A DNA stretch of 64,000 nt from Diploptera punctata (GCA_030220185.1 JASPKZ010010209.1:62001-126000), one strand, 5' to 3'. Positions 21,311-32,550 are shown, numbered from the stretch's first letter. Translations and numbers: made by a program. Notes: generated by a model from the letters alone, not told the origin.

Positions 21311-21603
21311 AGGGAAATATACGCAACTAAATTGTCTTCCCTAATAACTACCTTAACGGGCTCCTCGGCACAAGCGGTCAGACACTCGTGTCTCATCCCT
21401 GGGATCTCGTCATCGAGTCTCGGTCACTGTATGTGGGTTTTCTGAAGGACGAAACGGAGCTTGGGCAGGTTTCGGTGTTTCTCGAGTTTTCCCGTGACAC
21501 AAATGTAATTCCATGCATACTCATCCATTTCACCTTGAAAGAAAGACATTAAATCAAACCCCAAAAGATGAACTAAATCGAATTAATAAATATAGCCCCG
21601 CTG

Positions 21604-21842
21604 TAATGTGGCACGAATTGAGAATGAAAGAGAGACATTGAAACTTCTTTAGAAAACCAGACGAGAAACGCCCAGTTGGCAGACCAAGAATGAGGTGGAG
21701 AATAACGTTAACCATGATTTGAGGGAAGTAGATTATACAGCGGATGACTGCAAAACATGAACTCACGATAGATATGTATGGAGAGCTTATGTCCGCGCGG
21801 CCATGAACCTACAGGTTCAATAGTCCCAGTGAGTTAGTTATA
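21604..21842 (+). mobile_element. LINE-alpha 3' fragment
   Basis: Starts near TGTGGCACGAATTGAGAATG and runs through CGCCCAGTTGGCAGACCAAG to GTCCCAGTGAGTTAGTTA. Frameshifted. Confidence 0.85.
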
Positions 21843-22261
21843 ATTAGCTCCCTCCTCGTGGGTATAGAGAGACAGAGAGGTTCAATGGAGTGGACCTGCA
21901 GTTTCCAATATCGTTCCACATGGTCCAAAGTCAAAGTGATTTGACAGCGCAAGAGACGATGGAAAAGCTGCTTACGTCCCTCTCAGAGAAATCTGTTGAT
22001 ACTTTGCTTGTTAGTAAGTTTGTAACTGGAGGCGACTTGATTTTTTTTTGACGTAGCAAGTAGCTTGAGGGGTAAAATGTGTTTGGCACTTCACTGAAAC
22101 TTTAATGACGTGACATGTTTCAGGGCTCGTTACTAGGTCCACTCTTGTTTACGTTGATCTGGGTTGAAAATATGCCGTGTTAAGTAGTGGCAGCTACACA
22201 CAGTCGAATTACTGTAACTCTTGTTCATAAAAAATGGCATTGACATCTTCAGAGCTGATTT
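21843..22261. other. No gene seen
   Basis: Unassigned. Confidence 0.5.
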
Positions 22262-23040
22262 AAATGACTATTTAACTCGTGCCCCAAATGGTAGTCAATG
22301 ACCAATCACGTTTCAATGAATTTTGTTTTACAACCAATAACAGTCGTGTTTTACCTCGCTTTGTATCGATTTCTGTTTACCAACTCCTGCTTTTGTGATA
22401 AGAAAGTTCCTCCTTTTTAATATTCTGAACAGGTCAGAGCATTATTTTACAGTGATCGACTCTCCTACAAAGATAATCGGCTCAGTCATTTAGTTTCCAG
22501 GTGTTATCAAAGGCAACTGTTTTCCTCTGGTTTAAAAAATGCATTGTTACAGCCAGGTAGAGCCGGGGAGTTATTGTTAGAGGCTTCTAAGACGCCGCTC
22601 CAATCACCAAAAACTGAAAACAGTTATCTCCAATAAACTCTTAGTATTTTTAAATGACTCCACGTGGATATAATTATCTTGACAGCGTTGCAACTTTTGT
22701 TTTTTTCATTATCTTTAACTGCTGAAAATGTACTATAGCCAATAAAACGTGACAACGCCGCTTGATATGCTAAATACTTATGCGTGCAAAATAGATCTAC
22801 CTAACCACAAAGCAAAGCGTCTGTAAACTAAATTACTGAGCCGACTCTACATGGAATATAGCAAACTATGAATATATTCGGTTGAACTACACATTTGATA
22901 ATTGTGTGTTCAATAATTGTGTTTTTAAATAGTGATTTTACTCAGTTGTTTACTAAAAAAATAATTAATAACCTATAATGTTGGTTGTAATATATAGTTT
23001 GATGTGTTTCATTTTTTCTACACTAGGGTGTATTCTTGGA
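22262..23040 (+). mobile_element. MITE-F, diverged copy D
   Basis: The 5' part (GACTATTTAACTCGTGCCCC, AGTCAATGACCAATCACG, TTCTGAACAGGTC) and 3' part (GTTTGATGTGTTTCATTTTTTC, CACTAG..TGTATTCTTGGAATATTGC) match the copies at 27581 and 58687. The middle (about 22500-22960) is unrelated and the terminal hairpin is missing. Confidence 0.7.
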
Positions 23041-23059
23041 ATATTGCAATCCTATTTGG

Positions 23060-23312
23060 CAGTGTAGGGATGACATGTGGTCAGCATGTCGAGTCCCCCA
23101 GCCGTTATAGCTGGTTTTCTCAACCTGGAGTCGCTACTTATTGTAGCTACCCAAATGCCTCATGATGCTGGATGGGCACCGATCCCATACTGACCGAAAT
23201 ACCATGAGAAAATTTCTTCCCCCATGGGGACTCGAAACCAGTGCAAGTCCCGTAGGTCTGCGCCAAAGCATTCTTGCTTTAACCACTCGGCTACGGCGCG
23301 GGACTAACTCTA
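23060..23312 (-). repeat. SINE-B copy
   Basis: Complement of the body and head, with GTTTTCTCAACCTGG, CATACTGACCGAAAT and TTAACCACTCGGCTACGGCG at 23279-23298. Confidence 0.9.
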
Positions 23313-23364
23313 TATATACTATGCAATAATTTTGTTTATCTAATTTAGACGTCAGAATAATTTT

Positions 23365-23441
23365 TGCATTATTTTTTCTAACCGGGTTGACTGGTAGACA
23401 AAGGCCTTAAGGCCATATCTGCCAATAAAGTAAAGCATTTA

Positions 23442-23475
<34 letters not shown>
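23365..23475 (+). repeat. Retroelement 3' end with (TTA)n tail
   Basis: ACCGGGTTGACTGGTAGACA, CCTTAAGGCC and a (TTA)n run. Confidence 0.6.
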
Positions 23476-23476
<1 letters not shown>

Positions 23477-24600
23477 ACTAGATAAATACATTTTAATTAA
23501 GAAAAGAAAGAAATATACCGCAAACAGCTAAAATTTAACATAAATTTGAATTTCTGAAGAAATCACATATTTTACACATTTTTGACGGATTTTTGGCGTG
23601 AAACAATTGTATTTGGTTTGTAAAATATATTTTGGAATATAACTAAAATATTGCATGTCAACTATTATAAAAATAATATACAAAACAAATTTCGCTTTTC
23701 TGTTTTCATTTATCTATAAACAATGGCCTTTATAATAGATATATGCAGCAGGAGAAAAACAAGTGAATAGCTTTTGTAATTCAACAATAAAATGATGATA
23801 AACAAAAGGGAGTCGCAATAATGTTGACAATTGCAAATGGCAGCGCACAAAATGTAGATTAAAGGAAACAATATCTGAAATTTAATATAACGGTCTCTGG
23901 CCGGGTATCGCGACCAAACTGAAGCGTTAAAAATGTCTGTCACAAAATGTCTCTTTGCAATTAGTTGCTCTATATGACACCAGATGCCTCTGCAAACAGT
24001 TTAATTTCGCATGACCTACAATAAAATGTCCAGCTTTATAGACTTTTTTTTTTATTCCGTCATTTTCTGTAATTGACCCACATTTTCACAAAGTCGAAAC
24101 ATATCTCTTCACAGCTTAAAAAAGTATTAGCTATTCTAGTGCAGTTGTCAGTCTTTGAATCGCGGAAAACAAGTCCCTGACTATATATATTTTTTTATAT
24201 GCCCCAGGTAGTCTTTTGACATTCCTGGCTTATCTCCTGAAATGGCGTACTTGTAACGCACTTCTGAGGTTGGGGCGCCTGGAAGGCGGGGTTACGTTGC
24301 CCCGATGATATGATGGGTATTGATCAAATAATTCAAACGAGGCCAGGCGTAATTGAACGTGTGCGCCAATCATTACACCGCCGATGTACGCTCTGCAATG
24401 AGATGGGAGGTGGATATTTTGAAAACTTGATTTGACTGTGACGTCAGTATTGTCAAGTATTGAGTCTTGAAATCCAACTAACGGAACTATTGAGAAGTTA
24501 ACTACTCATAATGTGAAAACGCATCATTTCCGGACATCAGTGTGTTATTAAAAAATTATCAACATACCTCAGTATACCACCTCAACTCCCCAATCCTAAA
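23476..24600. other. No gene seen
   Basis: AT-rich, unassigned; the longest unexplained stretch of the left half. Frames here are short and motif-free. Confidence 0.5.
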
Positions 24601-24606
24601 CTTAAC

Positions 24607-24800
24607 CTAAGATGAATATGGATGATGATGATTGCGATGGTCATATGATTTCGGGGACCGTTTGGACCTTAAAGTTTTCCTGACATTTGTCTTACAGGTG
24701 AGGAAAAACCCTGATAAAAAACTTCACCCAGAAAAACTGTCCCGACCGGGGATCGACCCCGGGCACGCTACCCCGAGACCACAGCGGTGGACATATGTAC
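24607..24800 (-). repeat. SINE-C copy
   Basis: Minus-strand head with GGGGTCGATCCCCGGTCGGGA and body AGTTTTTTATCAGGG, TCACCTGTAAGACAAATGTC; the 3' half is absent. Confidence 0.85.
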
Positions 24801-24916
24801 AGTTTGCCACACGTCAGAGCTTCATATTTGTTCTGCTACATAGCACCACTTTACATAGCTAATCTGTTAAAATATAACAAAAAACAATAAAACCAAAATA
24901 AAAAAAATAAAAATTA

Positions 24917-25222
24917 TCAGGTGTAAATAAATTGAAGTGTGGCACATGTGACAATGTCTATATAGGACAAACTGGTAGACCTTTTATCTCTCGGATAAAG
25001 GAACACATGAGAGCATATAACAGAAAATTAGAATATTCAAAATATGCTAACCACCTATTCCAATTTAATCATTGTTTCGATCCAAATTTTGAAATTTTAC
25101 ATGTTTGTGATAAGGGTAAAAAGTTGGACCTTTTGGAGGCTGTAGAAATAAATAAATTGAAAAGTAGTAATAAACTGTTAAATTCTCAACTTGATTTGAA
25201 TGAATCGCCTTTGTTAAATTAA
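24917..25222 (+). pseudogene. Penelope-like element, GIY-YIG endonuclease domain
   Basis: The open frame reads SGVNKLKCGTCDNVYIGQTG, then RPFISRIKEHMRAYNRK and ends in ESPLLN and a stop. A CxxC pair just before VYIGQTGR and the R..EH spacing match the GIY-YIG endonuclease domain that ends Penelope-like retroelements. The RT domain is missing (5'-truncated). The element's 3' region continues past a later LINE insertion at 25281-25454 to about 25575. Confidence 0.88.
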
Positions 25223-25267
25223 AAATTTAAATAAATTATTGTTGTATTGTTGCTTAGATCAGTTGAT

Positions 25268-25469
25268 ATGTACTATAATAACTTACTTACTTACTTACTT
25301 ACTCACTGGCACTATCGAACCCGTAGGTTCATGGCCGCGCGGACATAAGCTCTCCATACATCCCTATCCTGAGCTAATGGTTTCCAATCATTCCCTGTAT
25401 AATCTACTTCCCTCAAATCATAGTTAATGTTATTCTCCCACCTCATTCTTGGTCATGTACTATAATAAC
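25268..25469 (-). mobile_element. Short LINE-alpha inserted in the Penelope 3' region
   Basis: Only about 170 bp of the LINE 3' end plus a (TAAG)n tail are present. ATGTACTATAATAAC stands at 25268-25282 and again at 25455-25469, a target-site duplication of 13-15 bp (the exact edge is ambiguous against the tail). Severe 5' truncation is typical of incomplete target-primed reverse transcription. Confidence 0.95.
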
Positions 25470-25600
25470 ACAATTCATAATTTGTTAACATGTGTGAAGA
25501 AGGTACAGTGTACCGAAACAGCTGTCACTGAATTATATCTTAATAAATATGAAAATCAAACTGAGTTTTATTTTTATTTAATTAATTTGTTTTTTTTTTC
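25455..25600 (+). mobile_element. Penelope-like element, 3' terminal region
   Basis: Continuation of the element at 24917 after the LINE insertion. GAAGAAGGTACAGTGTACC, GAAACAGCTGTCACTG and TAATAAATATGAAAATC match the orphan 3' end at 10240-10396. Confidence 0.75.
25486..25530 (+). ncRNA. Hammerhead-ribozyme-like motif
   Basis: GTGAAGA (25494-25500) fits CUGANGA except for the first base. Stem II GGTAC-AGT-GTACC (25502-25514) is perfect after one extra A. GAAA is at 25515-25518, and ACA-GC-TGT plus C gives the minimal stem III and cleavage position 25526. The C-to-G change in the core would be expected to abolish or reduce cleavage. Confidence 0.5.
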
Positions 25601-25833
25601 AGGTAAGTCATCACAGAATTTTGCGATTTACACTAAGAGATCCAGTCGGTGAGTCCAGTATCTATTTATTTTCCAAACAAATAGAAGTCTTACGGACCGA
25701 TAAAACTATTACATATGTTCTTATTAAATTGACTTGCCAAAAATTAAAAAGTAACAATGGCATTTTGTACTGCTCTGCCACCTATATGAAGTTTCAGATT
25801 AAAAACAAATTATTGAATGTTAATAATTACCTG

Positions 25834-26106
25834 TTAAGTCTCGTAGACTGCGATGGGCAGGGCATGTGGCATGAATGGGGAATGAAAGACGTGCTTGGAA
25901 GCTTCTTGTAGAAAAACCAGAGGGAAAACGCCCAGTTGATAGACCAAGAATGAGGTGGGAGAATAACATTAACTATGATTTGAGGGAAGTAGATTATACA
26001 GAGGATGATTGGAAAACATTGGCTCAGGATAGGGATGTATCGAGAGCTTATGTCCGCGCGGCCAACAACTTATGGGTTCGATAGTGCCAGTGAGTTAGTT
26101 AGTTAG
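25834..26106 (+). mobile_element. LINE-alpha 3' copy
   Basis: AAGTCTCGTAGACTGCGATG to the 3' end with GTTAGTTAGTTAG. An open 69-codon frame 25875-26084 covers GKRPVDRPRMRWENNINYDL. Confidence 0.9.
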
Positions 26107-26309
26107 AATTATTACCTGAGATGAATTTTCCCAAGAAAAATGTGAGAAATGCCTTAAAATGAAGCGAAAAGTTCAGCTCACAGTAACCTAAAATAACCAT
26201 ATGTGTTAGTTACTATTCACACAGTGTAGCCAACATATGACAAAAACCCACTAAAAACATGTGAACGCAAAAAGTAATCTGGTATACACTAGTAGCTCGC
26301 ACATTTTCT

Positions 26310-26820
26310 CACACTAATCTTCTTCTTCTTCTTCTTCTTCTTCCTTCCAAGTATTAGGCCAAGGCCTGTTACGATCGTATAGAAAATTTTCCCTCCAGCG
26401 TGTCATAGGACGGCCCAGTGATCTTCGTCCTCTTGGTTATATAATTATAAACAGCTTTGGGGGTCCGATTTGAACTCTATTCTTTCAAGATGGTGTTTCC
26501 AATTTAGTTGGTACTGTTAATATATTCCAAAATTGGCGTAGTCTTCAATTCTTTTAAGATATCGGTGTTCCTTTCCGATCCCATCTGGTGTAACCCGCTG
26601 TTCTGCGCATGAATCTCATTTCACAAGCCGTTATTCTGCTTTCATGTTGTCTTTTTAATGTCCATGCTTCACTACCATAGGTCAACACTGGTCTAGCCAA
26701 AGTGTTATATAAACGTAATCTGGTGTTTTTTTGTACAAGGGATGGTTTCATAACTTGATTAATAATTCCTAAACTTTTATTATAACTAGTAATTCCCAGA
26801 TAGAGAGATAATATCCAAGA
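26310..26820 (-). mobile_element. LINE-beta-like 3' fragment with (GAA)n tail
   Basis: The minus strand has a (GAA)n tail at 26321-26342 and, upstream, RLRLYNTLARPVLTYGSEAW and RFMRRTAGYTRWDRKG, the family's post-palm signatures. A related scrap is at 58340-58520. Confidence 0.85.
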
Positions 26821-26844
26821 TATTTAAATTATATAGACCTCTCT

Positions 26845-27160
26845 ATTGGCTGCGGTGGACTAGTTATGCTCGTTGCCTCTGGTCCCGAGGGTCGCGGGTT
26901 CAAACCCGGCCGGGGTGGATGGATTTTTTAGCATGGAAAAATCCAAGTAGCAAGTCCTCCGGGAGGGACTTTAAGCCGTGGGTCCCGAGTCTGAAGATTT
27001 TAAGCCTGACTGAAAAGGCCTCTAAGCAAAATTTACCGAATTTTCCCGTCCTAGTACTACCTTGGTTTCCTAGATGTCAGTATGAGGTGGAAACGCTGAC
27101 CACGTACCACTCAAAAATGACTTCTATACGAAAACAAGTGTAACTAAATTAGTACGGTTC
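26845..27160 (+). repeat. SINE-A, near full length
   Basis: Head GCGGTGGACTAGTTATGCTC and GTCGCGGGTTCAAACCCGG, complete body, end GTAACTAAATTAG. Confidence 0.9.
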
Positions 27161-27216
27161 AAATTCTTTCCTGTAGGGGGAGAGCGCCTAAATCTCTGTA
27201 AAGGGAAAACATGGGT

Positions 27217-27453
27217 TTACAATACAAAATATCTCTCTAAAATGTTATTCTGGAGACAGATTTTACTTTGTATGGGGTCCTTCCCATGAAATACCATAAT
27301 TTTAGTTTTGTTAATTGATATTTCTATATTAAATTTGGCAGCTATTTTTTTTTGTAAATTTATAAATTGCTCGTTGCAAATCATTTTCGGAAAGTGGCAG
27401 AAAGCTAAATCGTCTGCAAAAAGAATAGCATCGAGTTTGAGGTTCCTAGGCAC
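27217..27453 (-). pseudogene. LINE reverse-transcriptase palm fragment
   Basis: The 78-codon minus frame reads KLDAILFADDLAFCHFPK, then NIEISINKTKIMVFHGKD. FADD is the catalytic box in its F-A-D-D form and the INKTK stretch is the usual following motif. Both ends are cut; family beta by similarity to 43690-44395. Confidence 0.88.
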
Positions 27454-27580
27454 ACTAATTTACCCATTATTACAGGTGGACTGCTGAGATAAAATCCCTT
27501 TATATGTGAGTAAACATTATGTGTTCCATAGTAAAAATCTCTCTACAGGCAGGTCATGTTACTGTAAGCTAACAAGTTAT

Positions 27581-28330
27581 TAGGACTATTTAACTCATGC
27601 CCCAAATGGGACTCAATGACCAATCACGTTTCAATTATTTCTGTTTTACAACCAATCAGAGTCGTGTTTCACGAAATATTTATCAGGGTTATAATTACCA
27701 TATTAAAGAAAGCTCCTCCTTTTTAATATTCTGAACAGGTCTGACCATTATTTTCAGTGACTGAGCCTGTAAGAAATACGGCTACCAGATTGTATATATA
27801 GTGCATGAATGTCAACACATGCCGCATGCGGGAGTTAATATAAAAACATTTGTAGCAATTGATTATACCACCAAAAAAAAAAAACACTGTTTGCACTTTC
27901 TTAAATGTATTTTTGCCAGGTAACAATCCAGAAAAATATAATTGTCATATTTACATCGTACGACATCAGAAATGAATTAATATACAGTTTGATGTGTTTC
28001 ATTTTTTCTCCACTAGAGAGCATTCTTACAATATTGCGTTCCTTTGGCAATAAATAGTATGATCTGGTTGCAGTGATAAACAAAAGAAGCAGATGAAGCG
28101 CACCTATAGTTTCTCATTTTTGTTTTCAAACATCGCCGTTTACATTAAATATATAAATATTTTAAAATAACTATAGTTAAATAATGATTTGTGAGTAAAT
28201 AGCTTAATTTTATTCGTTAAATAGTCCTAACAAATGCCACTCTTGATTTCCAAATTCTCTAGATAAATTCACTCCTCACTTCGTGAGTCGTGAATTTATC
28301 GATAATTTGGAAATCACTCGTGGCATTACT
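27581..28330 (+). mobile_element. MITE-F, copy A (empty site of the DD41D transposon)
   Basis: Bounded by TAGGACTATTTAAC (27581-27594) and its reverse complement GTTAAATAGTCCTA (28216-28229). A 90-bp hairpin follows at 28235-28325, with arms GCCAC..TTGATTTCCAAAT / ATTTGGAAATCA..GTGGC. Close copies: 46745-48800 (split) and 58687-59424. No coding capacity. The TATATATA at 27793-27800 is the pre-insertion site matching the transposon at 47272-48600. Confidence 0.8.
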
Positions 28331-28420
28331 TATGAACAGACATGGGTTACTGGAGAAGATCATCGTGCAAGTCCAGGTTACAAAAATTTACAAAAGTTGA
28401 AATTAGAAAAATCATAAAAG

Positions 28421-28905
28421 TTGAACATTTTTTATTATTTGGATTGCAATTTTACTATAAACACAAGAACTGAAAGAGACATACATATGAAACTGTCGAA
28501 ATTTCAAATGATATGCGGAACTGTACATAAAACATTAAAGAACAAAACAAGAAGAGATACTAGATTGAAGTTTTATAAAACATTGGCAGTTCCTGCATTA
28601 CTTCATGAGAGTGAAACTTGGGTAATGACCAAAAAAATTACAAAGTAGAATAAAAAGCTCAGAAATGAACTTCCTTAGAAGAACAAAAGGCTGCACAAGA
28701 TTGGATCGGATAACGAATGAAGATATAAGAACGGAGTTAAATATATATCAATTGATTGAGAAAATCAAAGAATATAGAGAGAAATGGTTCACACATGTAG
28801 AAAGAATGAATGTAACAAGATTACCAAGAGCAGCATTCAACTACAAGCCAAGAGGTTCAAGGAATGTAGGAAGGCCAGTGAAAAGATGGACAGAACAACT
28901 GTGAG
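28421..28905 (+). pseudogene. LINE-beta C-terminal part
   Basis: RDTRLKFYKTLAVPALLHES and ETWVMTKK, then a frameshift and MNFLRRTKGCTRLDRITNED to NYKPRGSRNVGRPVKRW. Same arrangement as 40803-41500 and 43690-44395. Confidence 0.9.
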
Positions 28906-29150
28906 ACGGAACAGGCAATATTTACCTGCCCGTGAGGAGAAGAAGATAAAAGTTGAAAGAAATGCATTACAGACAATTGAAGAGAGGCGATTAAGATGGT
29001 ACGGACATCTCAAGAGGATGACATCTGATAGAATCACTAAGAAAATCTTGAAGTGGAAAACAAATGGGAAAGAAGAAAAGGTAAGACATAAAGAAGGTTT
29101 ATGTACGGTGTGAGAGTGAGCTGGGACTTACACATGATGAGGACGTTCAG
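28906..29150 (+). mobile_element. LINE C-terminal fragment, other family
   Basis: ALQTIEERRLRWYGHLKRMT and KILKWKTNGK follow the LINE-beta end directly. A recurring LRWYGH signature, but the rest differs from beta. Confidence 0.75.
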
Positions 29151-29199
29151 CACCGCTACAACTGGAGAAGGTGAATTTCTTGAGGATTAGCTAATACCC

Positions 29200-30545
29200 G
29201 GCGTGTGCTGCTACGCCTAAATAAATGAAAATTAATCTGATTTTATGTTTAGTTGAATAAGTAAGAGGGAAAATAATTATAAATTTATATTTTTAGATAC
29301 CCGTGCTGAATACCCGGCGTTGCCCTGGAATCTACTCATCCCGATCTTCTTGACATAAATGAGCTGAATTACGAAAATTAATGTCTTGTATGTTTAGTTA
29401 AATAAGTAAAAGGGGAAAATTTATATCGTAATTATTTTTAGATACCCCGTGCTGATTACCCGGCGTTGCCCGGGAATCTGCACATCCCGATCTTCTTGGT
29501 ATAAATGAGCTGAAAGACAAAAAAAAATGTTATTCTTATGATTTTATATAGGATTTTATATAGGAAGGACAAACAGGAGTTTTAACATCAGATTCAAAGA
29601 ACATTTTTGAGACTTCATTCACGCAGAAGGGAAATCAAGCTATGCAAAACACGTTATCGATGAAGGACATCGCTTGTTAAATATTGAAAACAGTAATGCA
29701 CAGAGAAAATAATCCAGCGGAGATAAACGTACTCGAAGAGATGGAAATCATGAAAGCAGCTCACAACAACGACAGCCTGATAAACGAAAACGAACCCAAT
29801 ACATGTAACCCCCTCTACCAGATCTTCAGTGAAACACCAGTTTTGAATCCTGCCGATGATGGGACAAGTCCCGAAAGCGCTACAGTTAAATCATTAATGA
29901 AGTTGAGGATACGGACCTTTCAGGTGAATATTCTATAATTTTATATTAATTCTTATGATTAGTTGAATAAGTAAAATGAAAAATAATTATTAATGTATAT
30001 CGTAATTATTTTAAGATCCCCCGTGCTGATTACCCGGTATAGTCTCGGGAATCTACTTATCTCGATCTTCTTGGCATAAATGAGCTAAAAGACAAAATTC
30101 GTTATTGTGAGTTATCCGTAAAAGAATACCCGCCATGTGCTGCTATGCTTGCACAGGAATCTACGTACTTGTCTCGATCTTCTTGGCATCAATGAAAGAC
30201 AAAAATGGTTATTGTGAGTTATCCGTAAGAGCTAAACATATGCTGTCGCGGACTTTTTTGTAGAGCATTTTGAGAGATTCAATTTTGTGTACATTAATTT
30301 TGTGTATTTGTTATGGTTTAGGCAGCGTAAGCCATTTAAGCATCCAAAAAAGCTATTTTTTCACGTTTTCCATTACAAAGGGCGATTTTTAAGGGTGTAG
30401 GAGTTGAGTATCACAACTTTCTTACAGCCTATGTTCATCCCGGGAATCCCTTGAACATTTTGCAAAGAGCCCTATTACAATCGGATCAACGGTATGGCCG
30501 CGCATAAAGTACGAACAAACAAACAAACCTACATTCATTTTGATA
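29200..30545 (+). repeat. CCCGG repeat with tandem ~146-bp modules, ending in (AAAC)n
   Basis: Units starting near 29247, 29392 and 29958 (the last after removing an inserted Penelope) share GTTTAGTTRAATAAG, GTAATTATTTTTAGATACCC, TACCCGGCGTTGCCCGGG-like core and CCGATCTTCTTGGYATAAATG. A fourth decayed unit ends near 30210. The element continues through AAGGGTGTAGGAGTTGAGTATC to ACAAACAAACAAACC at about 30515-30530. A single reversed unit is at 33895-34142. Class unknown. Confidence 0.7.
29531..29960 (+). pseudogene. Penelope-like element (GIY-YIG end) with 12-bp target duplication
   Basis: ATTCTTATGATT at 29531-29542 is repeated at 29949-29960. Between them FYIGRTNRSFNIRFKEHF, a stop, then SSYAKHVIDEGHRLLNI and, after a frameshift, PAEINVLEEMEIMKAAHNND match the GIY-YIG domain and C-terminus of Penelope-like elements. 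About 400 bp, 5'-truncated, inserted inside the tandem CCCGG module. Confidence 0.85.
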
Positions 30546-31480
30546 TGTTAGATGCAGGAAAACCACTGTATTGTGGATAAATTCCGAAATAAATACGATA
30601 AACGTTTAATTAGGAAGATGGTTATAATTGCAGGTTGAGAAACCTAACAAAGGAATAGAATTACACGCTAGGTTAGTGTAATATAAAGTCCATAGTAATT
30701 AGCAAGGTTATGCAGTTGGCTGCACTGGAATTTAATTATTATCATCGTGTCCTAGACATTCCACACGCGGTTTCTTGTTCACCAAGTTCTCCAACGTTAG
30801 TGTTGCCAACTGTTGCACATGAATATGTAGTGAAACATAAAGGAATTCTTCTAAGGACGGCTGTACTCAACAGCATGCGACCGTAAAGATAAAAACACTT
30901 GTGCATTTTTAACAAGCGTTGAAATGACGTAACACAAAGTGAATTTAGTCACCCGTAAAATTTTCCCTAGAAAATTTCGAACGAAGAAACTCTGTAATTA
31001 TAGGTACTGGAGAAAAAATAAATAAATTCGACCCTTAAAATGTTACTAGTAATGCATGACAAATTTTTATATAATTGAAGGGCTGAGGGCAATAACATGG
31101 TAATCATTCTGAAATACAATGATTTTAATGTTTCAAAAAATTATAAATACTAATTGTACAGTATTGTTGTTAATACATTGTGTGTCTATATGTTTTAACT
31201 TACAAATGGTTTTATGGATATTTCAATACATTTATTTGCTATCATTTTAATAAATTACATTTCTTAACAGGATGTGGCTTAAACATGTTACTGCCCTAAG
31301 TCCTCCAATTAATATGTACACCCTTAGACAAAAAAGATGAGTCATCCGCTGTTACTATCAATCGATCGGGAAACTTCGTGAGCGCTCGTAAAAGCCGTAT
31401 TCACATCAGCACGTTTTCAATAACTGCACTGGGTTGTTTGCTAGTTAATGCAGTGCACACTCAGCAGCATTAAATAGAGA
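30546..31480. other. No gene seen
   Basis: AT-rich, unassigned. Confidence 0.5.
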
Positions 31481-31482
31481 GT

Positions 31483-31565
31483 TTGGCTTAGTGTGTTTCC
31501 GAGAGGTCCAGAGGATTAATAGATATCGTCTGCTTTGCTAACCTCACGGGTTCGATTCCCGTTCT
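31483..31565 (+). repeat. tRNA-derived relic
   Basis: ACGGG TTCGATT CCCGT is a perfect T arm (about 31548-31564), preceded by a weak CCGAGAGGTCC A-box-like string and followed by a T run. The acceptor does not pair. Confidence 0.35.
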
Positions 31566-31762
31566 ACCTTTTTTTTAACGGAATGTTAAAATAGCATTTT
31601 GCCTGTATTGTAGTTTCATATTTAATTTTATATTTGAGTTTTATGACTTTAATGCACACACAAAAACATAAATTAAAACCTTCTTCTAATAAGTAAATGA
31701 GGAAAGAAAATAATACATTCTTAAATGAAAATTTTAACAAAAAAACAAAATTAATATCGGGT

Positions 31763-31969
31763 TTATGAATCCTCAGCATCTATTACCGCCCTCAATCTGC
31801 GGGGCATTGATGCAATCAAATTTCTACAGGCACGTGGACGATCGGCAAGAGCATCCCAGGAGTCTTGAATTTGTGTCCATAAGCCATCTTTCGTGCATCT
31901 GTAGACCAATTAGAGTTCATCTCTATTTTTATCTTAGCCCACACATTTTCGATTGGACTCAAATCTGGT
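31763..31969 (-). pseudogene. Tc1-like transposase C-terminal relic
   Basis: Minus strand: PDLSPIENVWAKIKIEMNSN, a frameshift, then IQDSWDALADRPRACRNLIA and SMPRRLRAVIDAEDS and a stop. PDLSPIENVW holds the catalytic Glu of DD34E Tc1 transposases. Only the C-terminal quarter survives. Confidence 0.85.
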
Positions 31970-31984
31970 GAAAAGCGAAATTTG

Positions 31985-32285
31985 ATTTGCCTTCTCCTTT
32001 AACAATAAAATCAAATTTCGCTAAACACATTTCAGAAAGCGGCCACAGTTTCAACAATATCGATAATGCAATATCAATTATACACAGAGAAAATAACACA
32101 CATAAAATTAACGTTTTAGAAAAAATCGAAATGATCAAAGAGGCCAAGAATACAAACATTCTCAAAGAAAATATGCCTAATGAGCAAACCCCTCTATTAG
32201 ACATACATTTAATTCAATTACTACTACAACAAGTCCAGAAGATGAAGCATGCATCGAAAGGCCTAGAGTGAAATCAACGAAAATT
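31985..32285 (+). pseudogene. Penelope-like element C-terminal fragment
   Basis: IKSNFAKHISESGHSFNNID, ENNTHKINVLEKIEMIKEAK and NEQTPLLD parallel the C-terminal part of the copy at 29531-29960 (AKHVIDEGH..., ENNPAEINVLEEMEIMKAA). The GIY-YIG motif itself is lost. It joins the Tc1 relic on its left. Confidence 0.8.
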
Positions 32286-32477
32286 TTGAATAGTTGAGGA
32301 AGACGGTAGTATACAAGGTAAAAAAAATATATAATTTAACATTGTTATAACCTCAACGGTATAAAAAACAATTATGAACTTAAAAAGTATAGATTAATTC
32401 AAATGTCGAAATAAAATGTATTTCATTCATAAAACGTTTTAATACAAACATCACGAGAAAAAAAAAACTGCGTAATT

Positions 32478-32550
32478 GAAGACGCGAACCTGCGATCTTC
32501 ATTAATAGAAACAGTGACCGCGTGCTTTACCGCTGAGCTATCAGGGCACA
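32478..32550 (-). repeat. tRNA-derived relic
   Basis: TGATAGCTCAGCGGTAAAGC (A box) and CGCAGGTTCGCGTC (B-box-like) on the minus strand; arms do not close properly. Confidence 0.4.

Noticed and set aside
29200..29520. Repeated modules as a CRISPR array
   Set aside because: Modules are about 146 bp, similar along their whole length, with no short identical repeats alternating with unique spacers, and the context is eukaryotic.
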